A stretch of DNA of 64,000 nt from an uncultured Paracoccaceae bacterium (GTDB taxonomy: Bacteria > Pseudomonadota > Alphaproteobacteria > Rhodobacterales > Rhodobacteraceae), in NCBI GenBank assembly GCA_947499725.1, contig CANMPK010000001.1:310001-374000 (forward strand), read 5' to 3'. Both the position numbers and the translations under genes were made by a program. The notes beneath the pieces were generated by a model. That model worked only from the letters and a program-made list of their open reading frames with translations, was not told the DNA's origin and did not search any database. Below are positions 42,392-50,817 of this stretch, in pieces (position 1 is the stretch's first letter; every line of letters starts with the position of its first letter).

Positions 42392-42409
42392 CGGCGCCTA
42401 AAGGCGCCG
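42392..42409. terminator. Hairpin terminator between converging genes
   Basis: CGGCGCC, loop TAAA, GGCGCCG. On the minus strand it is followed by TTTTCATTT, so it best ends the GDPD transcript; on the plus strand the T-run is weak. Confidence 0.7.
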
Positions 42410-42442
42410 CTTCCCGTCTTGCTCAGGTAGAAAATCGAGGGC

Positions 42443-43660
42443 TTAGTTCAGGCCCATGCAGGACGCATAGTAGGTTGTCGTCGCAGGCCAATCTGCAAAC
42501 ACACCCTCCACTTTCACGTCTTGCGCCAGCACGTCTAGCAGCTTGAACATGTCACCATCTTTGGTGATGGAGGTTGGCATAGACTGGTAGTACCAGCCGC
42601 CACCACTCGCCAACGGGCCAGAACGTTCCAATGTCCAGGTGATCAGCTTCAGGCCAGCGGCCTTCGCTTCTTCTGCATAAACAGAAGGGACGATCTCGCC
42701 GTCTTTCTCTGTCACCAGCATCCACATTGGCGGAGCAATGTAGTTCACGCCCATGTCTTTCAGCTCTGCCATCGTTGGCTTGAAGGTCGCGGCATCCATA
42801 TGATCCACCAAACCTTCGTCATCATCAGACGCGCTGTAACGGTCATCCAGATACACCGCTTGCTTGCCAAACTCAGGCTCTGCTTCGATCCAATACTTCA
42901 CGATATCCAGATCAAAAGACTGCGCCCAAACGTCAGACGCCGGAACGCCCGCCGCTTTGTATTCATCAATCATCTTCTGCGCATAGTCTTCGTAAGAGAA
43001 CCCATCAAACGGCATCTCAACAGCAGGGGCCTTCAGCTCTGGCGTGAACTTCGCGCCGAAAGACTTAAACAGCTCGATGGATTCCGCATGGGTCATCAAT
43101 GTGCCAGCCGCAGTATAGTTGTCTGTACGCCAGCCCGCTGTGCCATCCATATATTCAGCAACCGTTGTGCCTGCAGAATTGGCCGCATCCATCTTACCGG
43201 TCAAAGTCCGGTACTGTGCCAGAGTGATTTCAGACGTGCGGCACTCTGCAGTGGCTTTCTCGTCGCCAGACGCTGGCGTGAACGGGCCAACACATGTGTC
43301 CGCCAGATCAGAGGCTAGAATGTTGGTCGTTGTGTGCAGATCGTTCTGCGCATGGCGGCACACCAGCTCTTTGTCAGCGGTAAAGGTCACGTCGCATTCC
43401 ATAATGCCCGCACCCATCTGCGCGCCAGCGATATTGGCTTCAACGGTATGCTCTGGGAACATCATCGGCGCGCCACGGTGCGCAATCGAAAACAGCGTTT
43501 GCTTTGGCTCCATGCCAGCGCAAGAGGCCAGCTTGTCTTTCAACGCGCCATCTTCCATCTGAGAAATCAGCCATGCTGGGCGCGGGCCCAATTCGATACG
43601 ATCCGCGAAAGCAGGCGCGACTACAGCGGTCAGCATCGCAGCGGTGATAAGTTTGTTCAT
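42443..43660 (-). CDS. Secreted glycerophosphodiester phosphodiesterase family protein
   Basis: 405 residues with a signal peptide ending near AFAD (about residue 20). The GDPD signature is clear: [19 protein letters not shown] (His-Arg and Glu), then [21 protein letters not shown] (Glu, Asp and second His). ELKAP and [13 protein letters not shown] continue the TIM barrel. It hydrolyses glycerophosphodiesters in the periplasm to glycerol 3-phosphate and an alcohol. Lying near the phn cluster it may also belong to phosphate scavenging, though no Pho-type box was seen upstream. Confidence 0.88.
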   Translation of the reverse strand: MNKLITAAMLTAVVAPAFADRIELGPRPAWLISQMEDGALKDKLASCAGMEPKQTLFSIAHRGAPMMFPEHTVEANIAGAQMGAGIMECDVTFTADKELVCRHAQNDLHTTTNILASDLADTCVGPFTPASGDEKATAECRTSEITLAQYRTLTGKMDAANSAGTTVAEYMDGTAGWRTDNYTAAGTLMTHAESIELFKSFGAKFTPELKAPAVEMPFDGFSYEDYAQKMIDEYKAAGVPASDVWAQSFDLDIVKYWIEAEPEFGKQAVYLDDRYSASDDDEGLVDHMDAATFKPTMAELKDMGVNYIAPPMWMLVTEKDGEIVPSVYAEEAKAAGLKLITWTLERSGPLASGGGWYYQSMPTSITKDGDMFKLLDVLAQDVKVEGVFADWPATTTYYASCMGLN

Positions 43661-43828
43661 CTGTCCAGTTCCCTGAGAGTGATTAAGGTTTTTCCCACTT
43701 GGTCAAATTACGTGACAGAGGCTTTTCGGTTTTGTGACAGCCATGCAAAGCTTTGCGAAAGTTTCACAACAGGGGGAGGGGCAGCCCGTAGGACAGCCGT
43801 AGACCATACATTAAACAAGCATAGAAAA

Positions 43829-44119
43829 TCAGACGGGATTAGGATCCGGTTCAAACCCCATCCAATGTTCGCCCATAGCGACAATACAGGATGTGCCGTT
43901 TGAATAAGATTGAACGATGATCCAATCGCCCTGACTGCGCAGCTGCCAGATCTCCAAAACCGTTTCCGGATCGCGCAGGCCCTGACCAATCCGCTTGCCG
44001 TTCTGGGTTTTCAAATGCTGAATCAAACGCGCGCTGTCATCACACTTCAAATTGCTCAGCTGTGCCTGCGCCAAAACGGGCGCAAAACAGCAAATCAACA
44101 AAGCGAAGCAGAATCTCAT
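43829..44119 (-). CDS. Small secreted protein of unknown function
   Basis: 96 residues with a strong signal peptide (MRFCFALLICCF core, cleavage near AQAQ, about residue 20). The mature 76 residues have two Cys (LKCDD, TSCIVAMG) that may form a disulfide. A conserved-looking middle reads VLEIWQLRSQGDWIIVQSY and the end is acidic. I do not recognise the family. It stands alone between the GDPD and phnC genes. Confidence 0.65.
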   Translation of the reverse strand: MRFCFALLICCFAPVLAQAQLSNLKCDDSARLIQHLKTQNGKRIGQGLRDPETVLEIWQLRSQGDWIIVQSYSNGTSCIVAMGEHWMGFEPDPNPV

Positions 44120-44157
44120 AAAAAAAGCCTAGCGCGGAAACCCTAAATGTAAAGGTT

Positions 44158-44175
44158 TTGTAACGCCTACATAAC
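44158..44175 (+). promoter_or_regulatory. Candidate Pho-type box upstream of phnC
   Basis: TTGTAAC, four bases, ACATAAC: two 7-base half-sites in an 11-base rhythm, the spacing of PhoB sites. It lies about 155 bases before phnC. The match to the enteric consensus is loose. Confidence 0.35.
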
Positions 44176-44330
44176 ACCTTCATGGAACTGTAAAAAAGCC
44201 TCTACACAGGTTTCACATTTCAGCGCAAAGGCATCAATTTTTCTCTCGTATTTACAAATTTAACATAAATCATTCACGCAACTGTCGCAGCTCATCACGA
44301 TGACTCCCCTCAACAAAACGTGGGGACGAC

Positions 44331-45143
44331 ATGCTCGAAATTCACTCTCTGACCAAACGGTTTGGTCCGAATACGGCCGTAGATAACGCGACATTTGTGG
44401 TTGATCGCCCAATGATGATCGGTGTGATCGGCAGCTCTGGCGCCGGCAAATCCACCATGCTGCGCATGCTGAACCGCCTGAGCGATCCAACCGAAGGGCA
44501 GATCCTGTTCGAAGGCAAAGACGTCACCGCCCTGAAAGGCGCGGCGAAACGCGAATGGCACTCCCGCTGCGCGATGATCTTCCAACAGTTCAACTTGGTG
44601 CCGCGTCTCGACGTTGTCTCCAATGTGCTGCACGGCACCCTCAATCGCCGCTCTACAATGGCGACGATGTTCAACCTCTTCCCACAAGAGGACATTCACA
44701 AAGCTATCGAAATCCTCGACCGTCTTGGCATTGCGGAACATGGCCCAAAACGCGCCGAGGCGCTGTCGGGTGGTCAACAGCAGCGTGTCGCCATTGCCCG
44801 CGCCCTGATGCAAGACCCTAGCATCATTCTGGCAGATGAACCGATTGCCAGCCTTGATCCGATGAATGCGCAAATCGTGATGGAGGCCCTGCGCCGCATC
44901 CACGAAGAAGATGGCCGCATGGTCATCGCAAACTTGCATACGTTGGACACCGCCCGTCGCTATTGCGACCGCGTCATTGGCATGCGCCATGGCCGCATCG
45001 TGTTCGACGGCACGCCAGAGCAACTGACCACTGGCATTGCACGCGAAATTTATGGGGCAGGCGCTGATTTCTCAGAAGCCGCCACATCTACCGAAATCGA
45101 AACACTCGATAAATCAGGCTCACAATCTTTGGAAATCGCCTGA
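44331..45143 (+). CDS. phnC: Phosphonate ABC transporter ATP-binding protein
   Basis: 270 residues. Walker A is GSSGAGKST (about 40), the Q-loop IFQQFN, the signature LSGGQQQR and Walker [13 protein letters not shown], followed by the H-switch NLHTLD. The early [18 protein letters not shown] is PhnC-like. It powers uptake of phosphonates through two PhnE permeases. First gene of a phnCDEE operon; the binding-protein gene follows after 31 bases. Confidence 0.92.
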   Translation: MLEIHSLTKRFGPNTAVDNATFVVDRPMMIGVIGSSGAGKSTMLRMLNRLSDPTEGQILFEGKDVTALKGAAKREWHSRCAMIFQQFNLVPRLDVVSNVLHGTLNRRSTMATMFNLFPQEDIHKAIEILDRLGIAEHGPKRAEALSGGQQQRVAIARALMQDPSIILADEPIASLDPMNAQIVMEALRRIHEEDGRMVIANLHTLDTARRYCDRVIGMRHGRIVFDGTPEQLTTGIAREIYGAGADFSEAATSTEIETLDKSGSQSLEIA

Positions 45144-45174
45144 ACCTTTTACCCAAACTGAACGGAGATATCCG

Positions 45175-46086
45175 ATGAAAAAGACTTTGGCAGTGGCACT
45201 GGCCACAACAGTTCTGAGCACAGCAGCTTTCGCAGAAGACGCAATCACAGAATTCCGCATCGGCATTCTGGGCGGCGAAAACGCGCAAGATCGCATGAAC
45301 AGCTACAGCTGCCTGCAAGACTATGCAGCAGAAGAGCTGGGCGTAGAAACAAAACTCTTCGCACCTGCTGACTACAACGGCGTTATCCAAGGCCTGCTGG
45401 GCGGCACAATCGATATGGCTTGGTTGGGCGCATCTGCCTACGCAGCAACATACCTGCAAGACCCAGAAGCGGTTGAGCCAGTGCTGGTTAAAGTGAACAT
45501 CGATGGCTCCATCGGCTACCACTCTATCGGTTTCGCACGCAAAGATGCTGGCATCGACAGCCTGGACGCAATGCAGGGCAAAGTTTTCGGCTTTGGCGAT
45601 CCTAACTCCACATCCGGTTACCTGATCCCATCCATCGAGATCCCTCAGTACAAAGACGGCATCACAATGGAATCCGGTGAGTACTTCGGCGAAGTGAAGT
45701 TCACAGGCGGCCACGAGCAAACAATCGTAGCTGTTAACAACGGCGACATCGACGGTGGTGTGACTTGGGCAGACGGCCAAGGCGAATGGGAAGACGGCTA
45801 CAACTCTGGCGCGCTGCGCAAAGCAGTTGACGCAGGCCTGATCGACATGAACGACCTGGTTCAAATCTGGAAATCCAACGTGATCCCAGAAGGTCCAGTT
45901 GTTCTGCGCAAAAACCTGCCAGCAGACGTAAAAGCGAAAATGACTGCTCTGGTAGACGGTCTGCACGAGCGTGACGCAGATTGCGCATACGGTGTTGCAG
46001 CGGGTGAAACTCTGGGTTTCCAACCAGTTGCACACGACACATACCACTCTGTAATCGAAGCGCGTAAAGCGAAAATCGGCGGTTAA
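45175..46086 (+). CDS. phnD: Phosphonate ABC transporter substrate-binding protein
   Basis: About 303 residues from the ATG at 45175 behind ACGGAGA. A signal peptide ends near AFAED (about residue 20). PhnD landmarks: FRIGILGGENAQDRM, LFAPADYNGVIQGLLGGTID, MAWLGASAYAATYL, the ligand loop GFGDPNSTSGYLIPS and GDIDGGVTWADGQGEWEDGY. It binds phosphonates or phosphite-type compounds in the periplasm. A terminator-like hairpin follows, probably so that this protein is made in excess of the permeases. Codon use is highly uniform, as for a strongly expressed gene. Confidence 0.93.
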   Translation: MKKTLAVALATTVLSTAAFAEDAITEFRIGILGGENAQDRMNSYSCLQDYAAEELGVETKLFAPADYNGVIQGLLGGTIDMAWLGASAYAATYLQDPEAVEPVLVKVNIDGSIGYHSIGFARKDAGIDSLDAMQGKVFGFGDPNSTSGYLIPSIEIPQYKDGITMESGEYFGEVKFTGGHEQTIVAVNNGDIDGGVTWADGQGEWEDGYNSGALRKAVDAGLIDMNDLVQIWKSNVIPEGPVVLRKNLPADVKAKMTALVDGLHERDADCAYGVAAGETLGFQPVAHDTYHSVIEARKAKIGG

Positions 46087-46100
46087 TCGATTGCCTTTCA

Positions 46101-46132
46101 AACCGGCGGCCTCAGGTCGCCGGTTTTCTTTT
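46101..46132 (+). terminator. Partial terminator between phnD and phnE
   Basis: AACCGGCG pairs with CGCCGGTT around a nine-base loop, followed by TTCTTTT. It sits inside the operon, so it should let through only part of the transcripts and set the PhnD:PhnE ratio. Confidence 0.75.
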
Positions 46133-46145
46133 GCTGGAGACCTTT

Positions 46146-47018
46146 ATGACTGACGCAACACTAGGATCGGCCTCATCCGTCGATACGATCCAATCTGCCT
46201 ATATGGCGCAAGTTCAACGCCGCAGGCTCTATGGTGGGATCACTCTGCTGTTGTTTGTTGCGCTGATGGTCTCTGGTTTCAATATTGCAGATGCGCGAAA
46301 CGCAGGCGGTTTTTGGGATGGCATCGCCAACATTGGCGCCTATCCAGCGGATGTTCTCAGCGAAGCATGGGAAAAGCGCGCAGACCTTCCAGCATTGATC
46401 GTAAAATACGCACCAGCCCTGATGGAAACCATCAACATCGCGGCGGTCTCCACTCTCATCGGTACAGCGGGCGGCATTATCCTGTCCTTGCTCGGAACAC
46501 GCGGCTTGGCACGCTGGCCACGCCTGATCCCAGTGTTCCGCCGTTTCTCAGACATCATGCGCGCGGTTCCAGAAATCGTGATCGCTTTGGTGCTGATCTT
46601 CGTGCTCGGCGGTGGCCCAATCCCAGCGGTGATCGCGATTTCGATCCACACAGCAGGGGCCTTGGCCAAAATGTTCTCAGAGGTGGCGGAAAACGCTGAT
46701 CTGAAACCTGTCGAAGGCCTCGCCTCAACTGGGGCCACTTGGGCACAACGCATGTGGCTTGGCATCATCCCGCAGGTCGCGCCAAACTATCTCAGCTATG
46801 CGCTTCTGCGCTTTGAAATCAATATCCGCGCCTCAGCCATCCTTGGCTTCGTCGGTGCAGGCGGCATCGGCTACGAGCTGCGCAACGCCATGGCATGGGG
46901 CCCAGGTCGTTTTGACGAAGCTGCCGCGATCTTTGTACTGCTCTTTGGCACGATCGTTCTGTTCGACCAAATCTCCAGCCGCTACCGCAACCGTTTGACA
47001 GAAGGCGCGAACGCATGA
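46146..47018 (+). CDS. phnE: Phosphonate ABC transporter permease (first PhnE)
   Basis: About 290 residues from the ATG at 46146, with CTGGAG seven bases before. Membrane segments lie near 30-50, 95-120, 135-165 and 220-285. The EAA-type loop reads GLASTGATWAQRMWLGIIPQ, and GFVGAGGIGYELRNAM is the usual PhnE end block. It forms the transmembrane channel with the second PhnE. The stop overlaps the next gene by ATGA. Confidence 0.9.
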   Translation: MTDATLGSASSVDTIQSAYMAQVQRRRLYGGITLLLFVALMVSGFNIADARNAGGFWDGIANIGAYPADVLSEAWEKRADLPALIVKYAPALMETINIAAVSTLIGTAGGIILSLLGTRGLARWPRLIPVFRRFSDIMRAVPEIVIALVLIFVLGGGPIPAVIAISIHTAGALAKMFSEVAENADLKPVEGLASTGATWAQRMWLGIIPQVAPNYLSYALLRFEINIRASAILGFVGAGGIGYELRNAMAWGPGRFDEAAAIFVLLFGTIVLFDQISSRYRNRLTEGANA

Positions 47019-48328
47019 CCACTGCCACTATGGATATCGCCAAAACACAGGCCGACAGCCTGTTTAAACGCAAGCGCATCATTGGTTTCGCCGCGCCTGT
47101 CGTTGTGTTGGCTTACTTTGTTTATATCTTCTTCGCCTTCGATCTGATGGGCCTTGCGCAACGCGCCAACTGGGACAATGCTATCAAACTGGCGTCTGAT
47201 AGCTGGTCTCATAAGGTCCACGTGACCCGCTCTAGCCGCACAGGCGAAATCGACTACGCCGTCGAAGGCGAACGCAAAGGCCGCTACCCAGAAGGCACGC
47301 GTCCAGATTGGGTCAGCGGTGAGGACATCGTGAGCATTGATCTGGGCGGTGACACCATCGTGCGCCTACTGCCAGACAACCACACCGAAATCGACATCCC
47401 AGGATACGGTCTTGTGACGGCGCATCTCGAGGGTCGCCAAGTGATCACCAACCTGCAAGAGCCGCTTCCCGAATGGATCAACGCCTCTGATCGCCGCGTC
47501 GGCATCACCACCCCAGAAGGTCGCATCACACTCACCGGCTCCAAAACCGAAGTGTTTAACTACTTCATGGGCTGGGAGCTGTTCTGGTTCACATTGGATA
47601 GCCCGTACCATGGCCAATCCATCACCAAGATCCTGTTTGGCGCGCAAATCGATCCAGCCCGTAGCAACATTACCGGCGCTGTATCTGACTGGTGGAACAA
47701 CGCCATGTGGCGTCACAAAGATGTGGCTTGGGCGATTGGTGAAACCATTCTGATGGCCTTCTTGGGCACCATGGGCGCAGCCATCTTGGCATTGCCTCTG
47801 GCCTTCTTGGCGGCCAAACGCTTTGCCCCATTTGTGCTGCTGCGCGGCGCCACACGACGAGTGTTCGACTTTGTGCGCGGTGTGGATGCTCTGATCTGGA
47901 CAGTTGTTCTGGCCCGCGCCTTCGGCCCAGGCCCGCTGACCGGCACCTTGGCGATCCTGATCACAGACACCGGTACCTTTGGTAAAACCTTCTCGGAAGC
48001 TTTGGAAAACGTCGATGCCAAACAAATCGAAGGCGTAACCTCTACCGGCGCAAAGCCACTGCAACGCTACCGCTTTGCGGTGATCCCGCAGGTGGTGCCA
48101 GTGTTGTTGGCGCAAATCCTTTACTTCTTTGAATCCAACACACGTTCTGCCACGATCATCGGCGCGATCACGGGCGGCGGCATCGGCCTGATGCTGACAC
48201 AGGCCATTCAAACCCAGAAAGACTGGGAAGAGGTCGCCTATTACATCGTGCTGATCGTGCTCATGGTGATGTTCTTGGATTGGTTCTCTGGCTGGCTGCG
48301 CAGCCGACTGATCGGACGCAAAGACTAA
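47015..48328 (+). CDS. phnE: Phosphonate ABC transporter permease (second PhnE) with periplasmic insert
   Basis: 437 residues, about 150 longer than the first PhnE. The extra part is a polar beta-rich insert between the first membrane segment and the permease core (about residues 55-195, e.g. VRLLPDNHTEIDIPGYGL). The core then shows GETILMAFLGTMGAAILALP, the EAA loop GVTSTGAKPLQRYRFAVIPQ, and GAITGGGIGLMLTQAI. The two permeases likely form a heterodimer. It overlaps its upstream neighbour by ATGA and shares one base with the acetyltransferase start. Confidence 0.9.
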   Translation: MTTATMDIAKTQADSLFKRKRIIGFAAPVVVLAYFVYIFFAFDLMGLAQRANWDNAIKLASDSWSHKVHVTRSSRTGEIDYAVEGERKGRYPEGTRPDWVSGEDIVSIDLGGDTIVRLLPDNHTEIDIPGYGLVTAHLEGRQVITNLQEPLPEWINASDRRVGITTPEGRITLTGSKTEVFNYFMGWELFWFTLDSPYHGQSITKILFGAQIDPARSNITGAVSDWWNNAMWRHKDVAWAIGETILMAFLGTMGAAILALPLAFLAAKRFAPFVLLRGATRRVFDFVRGVDALIWTVVLARAFGPGPLTGTLAILITDTGTFGKTFSEALENVDAKQIEGVTSTGAKPLQRYRFAVIPQVVPVLLAQILYFFESNTRSATIIGAITGGGIGLMLTQAIQTQKDWEEVAYYIVLIVLMVMFLDWFSGWLRSRLIGRKD

Positions 48329-48984
48329 TGGCACGCCTGACGTCAAAAGAACCGTTCATCCATCCCGATTGCAGTATCTCCGACTCCGACTTCGGTGCCT
48401 ATACCGAAGTCGGGGCAGGTAGCCGCATCGCCCACAGCAGTTTTGGCGACTACAGCTATTGTGACCGCTATGCAGATATCGCCAACGCGACCATCGGCAA
48501 ATTCGCCAACATCGCCGCGTTCACGCGGATCGGCGCAACCGACCACCCGCTGGATACGGCATCCTGCCATCACTTCCTTTATCGCTCGGACGATTACTGG
48601 GATGACACCCAACCTGACGAGGCATTCTTTGCCCATCGCAAATCCCGTCGTGCCACGATTGGCCATGACACATGGATCGGCAATGGCGCGATGATCAAAC
48701 CTGACGTCACCATCGGCCACGGAGCCGTCGTGGCAGCAGGGGCCTTAGTCACTAAGGATGTCGCACCTTACACGATTGTGGCGGGCACCACCGCAAAACC
48801 TTTGCGGCTGCGCCAACCCAAAGAAATCGCAGATCGCTTGATCGCGCTGGCATGGTGGGATTGGCCACACGAGGCCCTGCGGGTGACGCTACAAGACTTC
48901 CGCAGCTTAAAAGCCGAAGCCTTTCTAGATAAATACGAAACCGCCAATATCGCAGAGCTCTGTGAACAAGCGCTAACCGTTTAA
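48328..48984 (+). CDS. Phosphonate-cluster hexapeptide-repeat acetyltransferase
   Basis: 218 residues; the ATG shares one base with the phnE stop. Left-handed beta-helix repeats run from about 12 to 160 (SRIAHSSFGDYSYCDRYADI, ATIGHDTWIGNGAMIKPD, VTIGHGAVVAAGALVTKDVA). The His in IGATDHPLDTASCHHFLY fits the CatB/Vat-type active site. The family is often found in phn clusters and may acetylate an aminophosphonate before or instead of C-P cleavage. The 3' end overlaps phnF on the other strand by 12 bases. Confidence 0.85.
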   Translation: MARLTSKEPFIHPDCSISDSDFGAYTEVGAGSRIAHSSFGDYSYCDRYADIANATIGKFANIAAFTRIGATDHPLDTASCHHFLYRSDDYWDDTQPDEAFFAHRKSRRATIGHDTWIGNGAMIKPDVTIGHGAVVAAGALVTKDVAPYTIVAGTTAKPLRLRQPKEIADRLIALAWWDWPHEALRVTLQDFRSLKAEAFLDKYETANIAELCEQALTV

Positions 48985-49701
48985 CGTGAGCGTCACGCGA
49001 TCACCGGCAAAGAAGGTGCGCCCAAATTCCACAGGGCGCCCTTCAGCGTCACAGTTCACACTGGTGCTGCGCAGCAATGGATCACCTTCGGCAACATTCA
49101 AATGCAACGCCTGCGTGGCCGAGGCTCGCACCGCCGTCAATCGTGTGCTCACCCGTACAAAATCAGCCACACCAGCCGCCTGCAAAGCCGCGGTCACGCT
49201 CACATGATCTTCCAAAGCCGCCTCAATCAAGGGCAGGCGATCAATCGGAAAAATACTCTCAAATACCGTGATGGGTTGCCCATCTGCCAAAGACAGCCCG
49301 TGATAGGCACAGACCGGCGCGCCTGTCGCGATCTCCAAGGCCTGCGCTTCTCCTGCGCTTGCGTATCTGCGTTCAATCTGCAGCACACGCTTGTCCGGTT
49401 GGCGTCCGGCGGCCAGCAGGTTTTCATGAAACCGCACACGCTGCCCCAGCGGGTAATCCGTCGGCACATCTTGCACAAACGCTCCAGCTCCCCGCCGCGT
49501 ACGCACCAAACCTTCGTCCACCAAATGCTTCACAGCATGGCGCACCGTATGGCGGTTCACGCCAAAACGCTCTGCCAGCTCAGCTTCGGTGGGCAGCTTA
49601 TCACCCGCGCGATATCGCCCTTCAGACAAGTCAGCGCGCAAGGCATCAGCAATGGATTTCCAAACCGGAGTACGACGTTTCGAAGGGCTCATGTCATGCA
49701 A
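48973..49701 (-). CDS. phnF: Phosphonate metabolism regulator PhnF (GntR/HutC type)
   Basis: 242 residues. The N-terminal winged helix (about 10-78) has KLPTEAELAERFGVNRHTVR and GLVRTRRGAGAFV. The UTRA effector domain (about 95-238) has ALEIATGAPVCAYHGLSLAD and RSTSVNCDAEGRPVEFGRTF. PhnF senses phosphonate metabolites or phosphate state and represses phn genes. It is divergent from phnG, and a direct repeat just before phnG is a candidate operator. Confidence 0.9.
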   Translation of the reverse strand: MHDMSPSKRRTPVWKSIADALRADLSEGRYRAGDKLPTEAELAERFGVNRHTVRHAVKHLVDEGLVRTRRGAGAFVQDVPTDYPLGQRVRFHENLLAAGRQPDKRVLQIERRYASAGEAQALEIATGAPVCAYHGLSLADGQPITVFESIFPIDRLPLIEAALEDHVSVTAALQAAGVADFVRVSTRLTAVRASATQALHLNVAEGDPLLRSTSVNCDAEGRPVEFGRTFFAGDRVTLTLNG

Positions 49702-49753
49702 ACTTCACAAAGTTTCTGTTGGGTAAAAACCCGACTCAAGATAAGATATGTAT

Positions 49754-49783
49754 AGTTGTATAGTAATAACGCGAGTTGTCTAG
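49754..49783. promoter_or_regulatory. Direct repeat before phnG, candidate PhnF operator
   Basis: AGTTGTATAG and AGTTGTCTAG start exactly 20 bases apart (two helix turns); the second touches the phnG ATG. HutC-type GntR sites are commonly TTGTATA-like. The placement between phnF and phnG fits repression of both. Confidence 0.5.
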
Positions 49784-50239
49784 ATGAAAGACCTCAGCCC
49801 CGATCAAATCGCTCGAAAAAGCTGGATGGGCCTTATGGCCAAAGCCCCCAAAGGGCAGGTGGCGCAGCTGCTAGATGCCGCCACAGATCGTCCCGAATTC
49901 ACTTGGCTACGTGCGCCAGAAATTGGCAGCGTCATGGTGCAAGGCCGTGCAGGCGGGCAGGGTGCCCCCTTTAATGTAGGTGAAATAACAATCACCCGCT
50001 GCGCCCTGTCTTTGCCCTGTGGAACCGTCGGCCACGCCTATATCCAAGGTCGCTCAAAACCCTGCGCCGAGGCCTCTGCCTTGGTGGATGCGCTTATGCT
50101 GACCGAAGCCGCCGATAGCATCCGCGACAACGTGCTGACCCCGCTACAAGAAACACAGACCAAGGCCCGCGACACCCGCGCCGCCAAGGCCGCCGCCACC
50201 AAAGTGGATTTTTTCACCATGACCCGAGGAGACGACTGA
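49784..50239 (+). CDS. phnG: C-P lyase core subunit PhnG
   Basis: 151 residues. Family pattern: RKSWMGLMAKAPKGQVAQLL, LRAPEIGSVMVQGRAGGQG, PFNVGEITITRCAL and GHAYIQGRSKPCAEASALVD. PhnG is part of the PhnGHIJ core complex and, with PhnI and PhnH, attaches the phosphonate to ribose. First gene of phnGHI-HAD-phnJKLN; its stop overlaps phnH by one base. Confidence 0.93.
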   Translation: MKDLSPDQIARKSWMGLMAKAPKGQVAQLLDAATDRPEFTWLRAPEIGSVMVQGRAGGQGAPFNVGEITITRCALSLPCGTVGHAYIQGRSKPCAEASALVDALMLTEAADSIRDNVLTPLQETQTKARDTRAAKAAATKVDFFTMTRGDD

Positions 50240-50817
50240 TGCAGTCCCAAACCCTCAGCGGAGGATTTACCGATCCTGCCCGTGACGCCGCGCGGTCCTT
50301 TCGCAGCGTGATGGACGCGATCGCGCATCCCGGCACCATCTATGACATCACAGGCGCAACCCCGCCCGCGCCTTTGTCCATCGCCGCAGGCAGCGTGCTG
50401 CTCACACTCTGCGATACAGATACACCGGTCTACTTAGCAGGCGACGCCGATTGCGACGCTGTGCGCAGCTGGATCGCCTTTCACACCGGCGCGCCAATCG
50501 CAGATGCTGCCAATTGCCACTTCGCCATCGGCACATGGGAGGCCCTTATGCCTCTGTCGCAATACAGCATCGGCACGTCTGAATACCCTGATCGCTCCGC
50601 TACGCTGATTGTGGAAACCGCCGGTTTTGCCGCCAATGGCACCACGCTCTCTGGCCCAGGTATCAAAGACACAGCGCAGCTTAACCTGCCAGACGCCGAG
50701 GCGCTCGCATCCAACGCAGCGCTTTATCCACTGGGGTTGGATGTTCTCTTCACCTGCGGCAGCCAAATCGCTGGCCTGCCGCGCTCAACCACCATTCACC
50801 TGCCGGAGACCGCCTGA
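50239..50817 (+). CDS. phnH: C-P lyase core subunit PhnH
   Basis: 192 residues with the family opening FTDPARDAARSFRSVMDAIA-H-P-G-T and later FHTGAPIADAANCHFAIGTW and ALYPLGLDVLFTCG. PhnH is a catalytically silent PLP-fold-like member of the PhnGHIJ core. The stop overlaps the phnI ATG by one base (TGATG), so it is translationally coupled. Confidence 0.92.
   Translation: MQSQTLSGGFTDPARDAARSFRSVMDAIAHPGTIYDITGATPPAPLSIAAGSVLLTLCDTDTPVYLAGDADCDAVRSWIAFHTGAPIADAANCHFAIGTWEALMPLSQYSIGTSEYPDRSATLIVETAGFAANGTTLSGPGIKDTAQLNLPDAEALASNAALYPLGLDVLFTCGSQIAGLPRSTTIHLPETA

Noticed and set aside
45088-46101. 337-codon open frame antisense to phnD
   Set aside because: It is rich in Cys, Val and Phe with no family pattern, has no ribosome site, and mirrors the strong codon bias of phnD.
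47366-48346. 326-codon open frame antisense to the second phnE
   Set aside because: Low-complexity Gln/His-rich product lying wholly under a well-supported gene.
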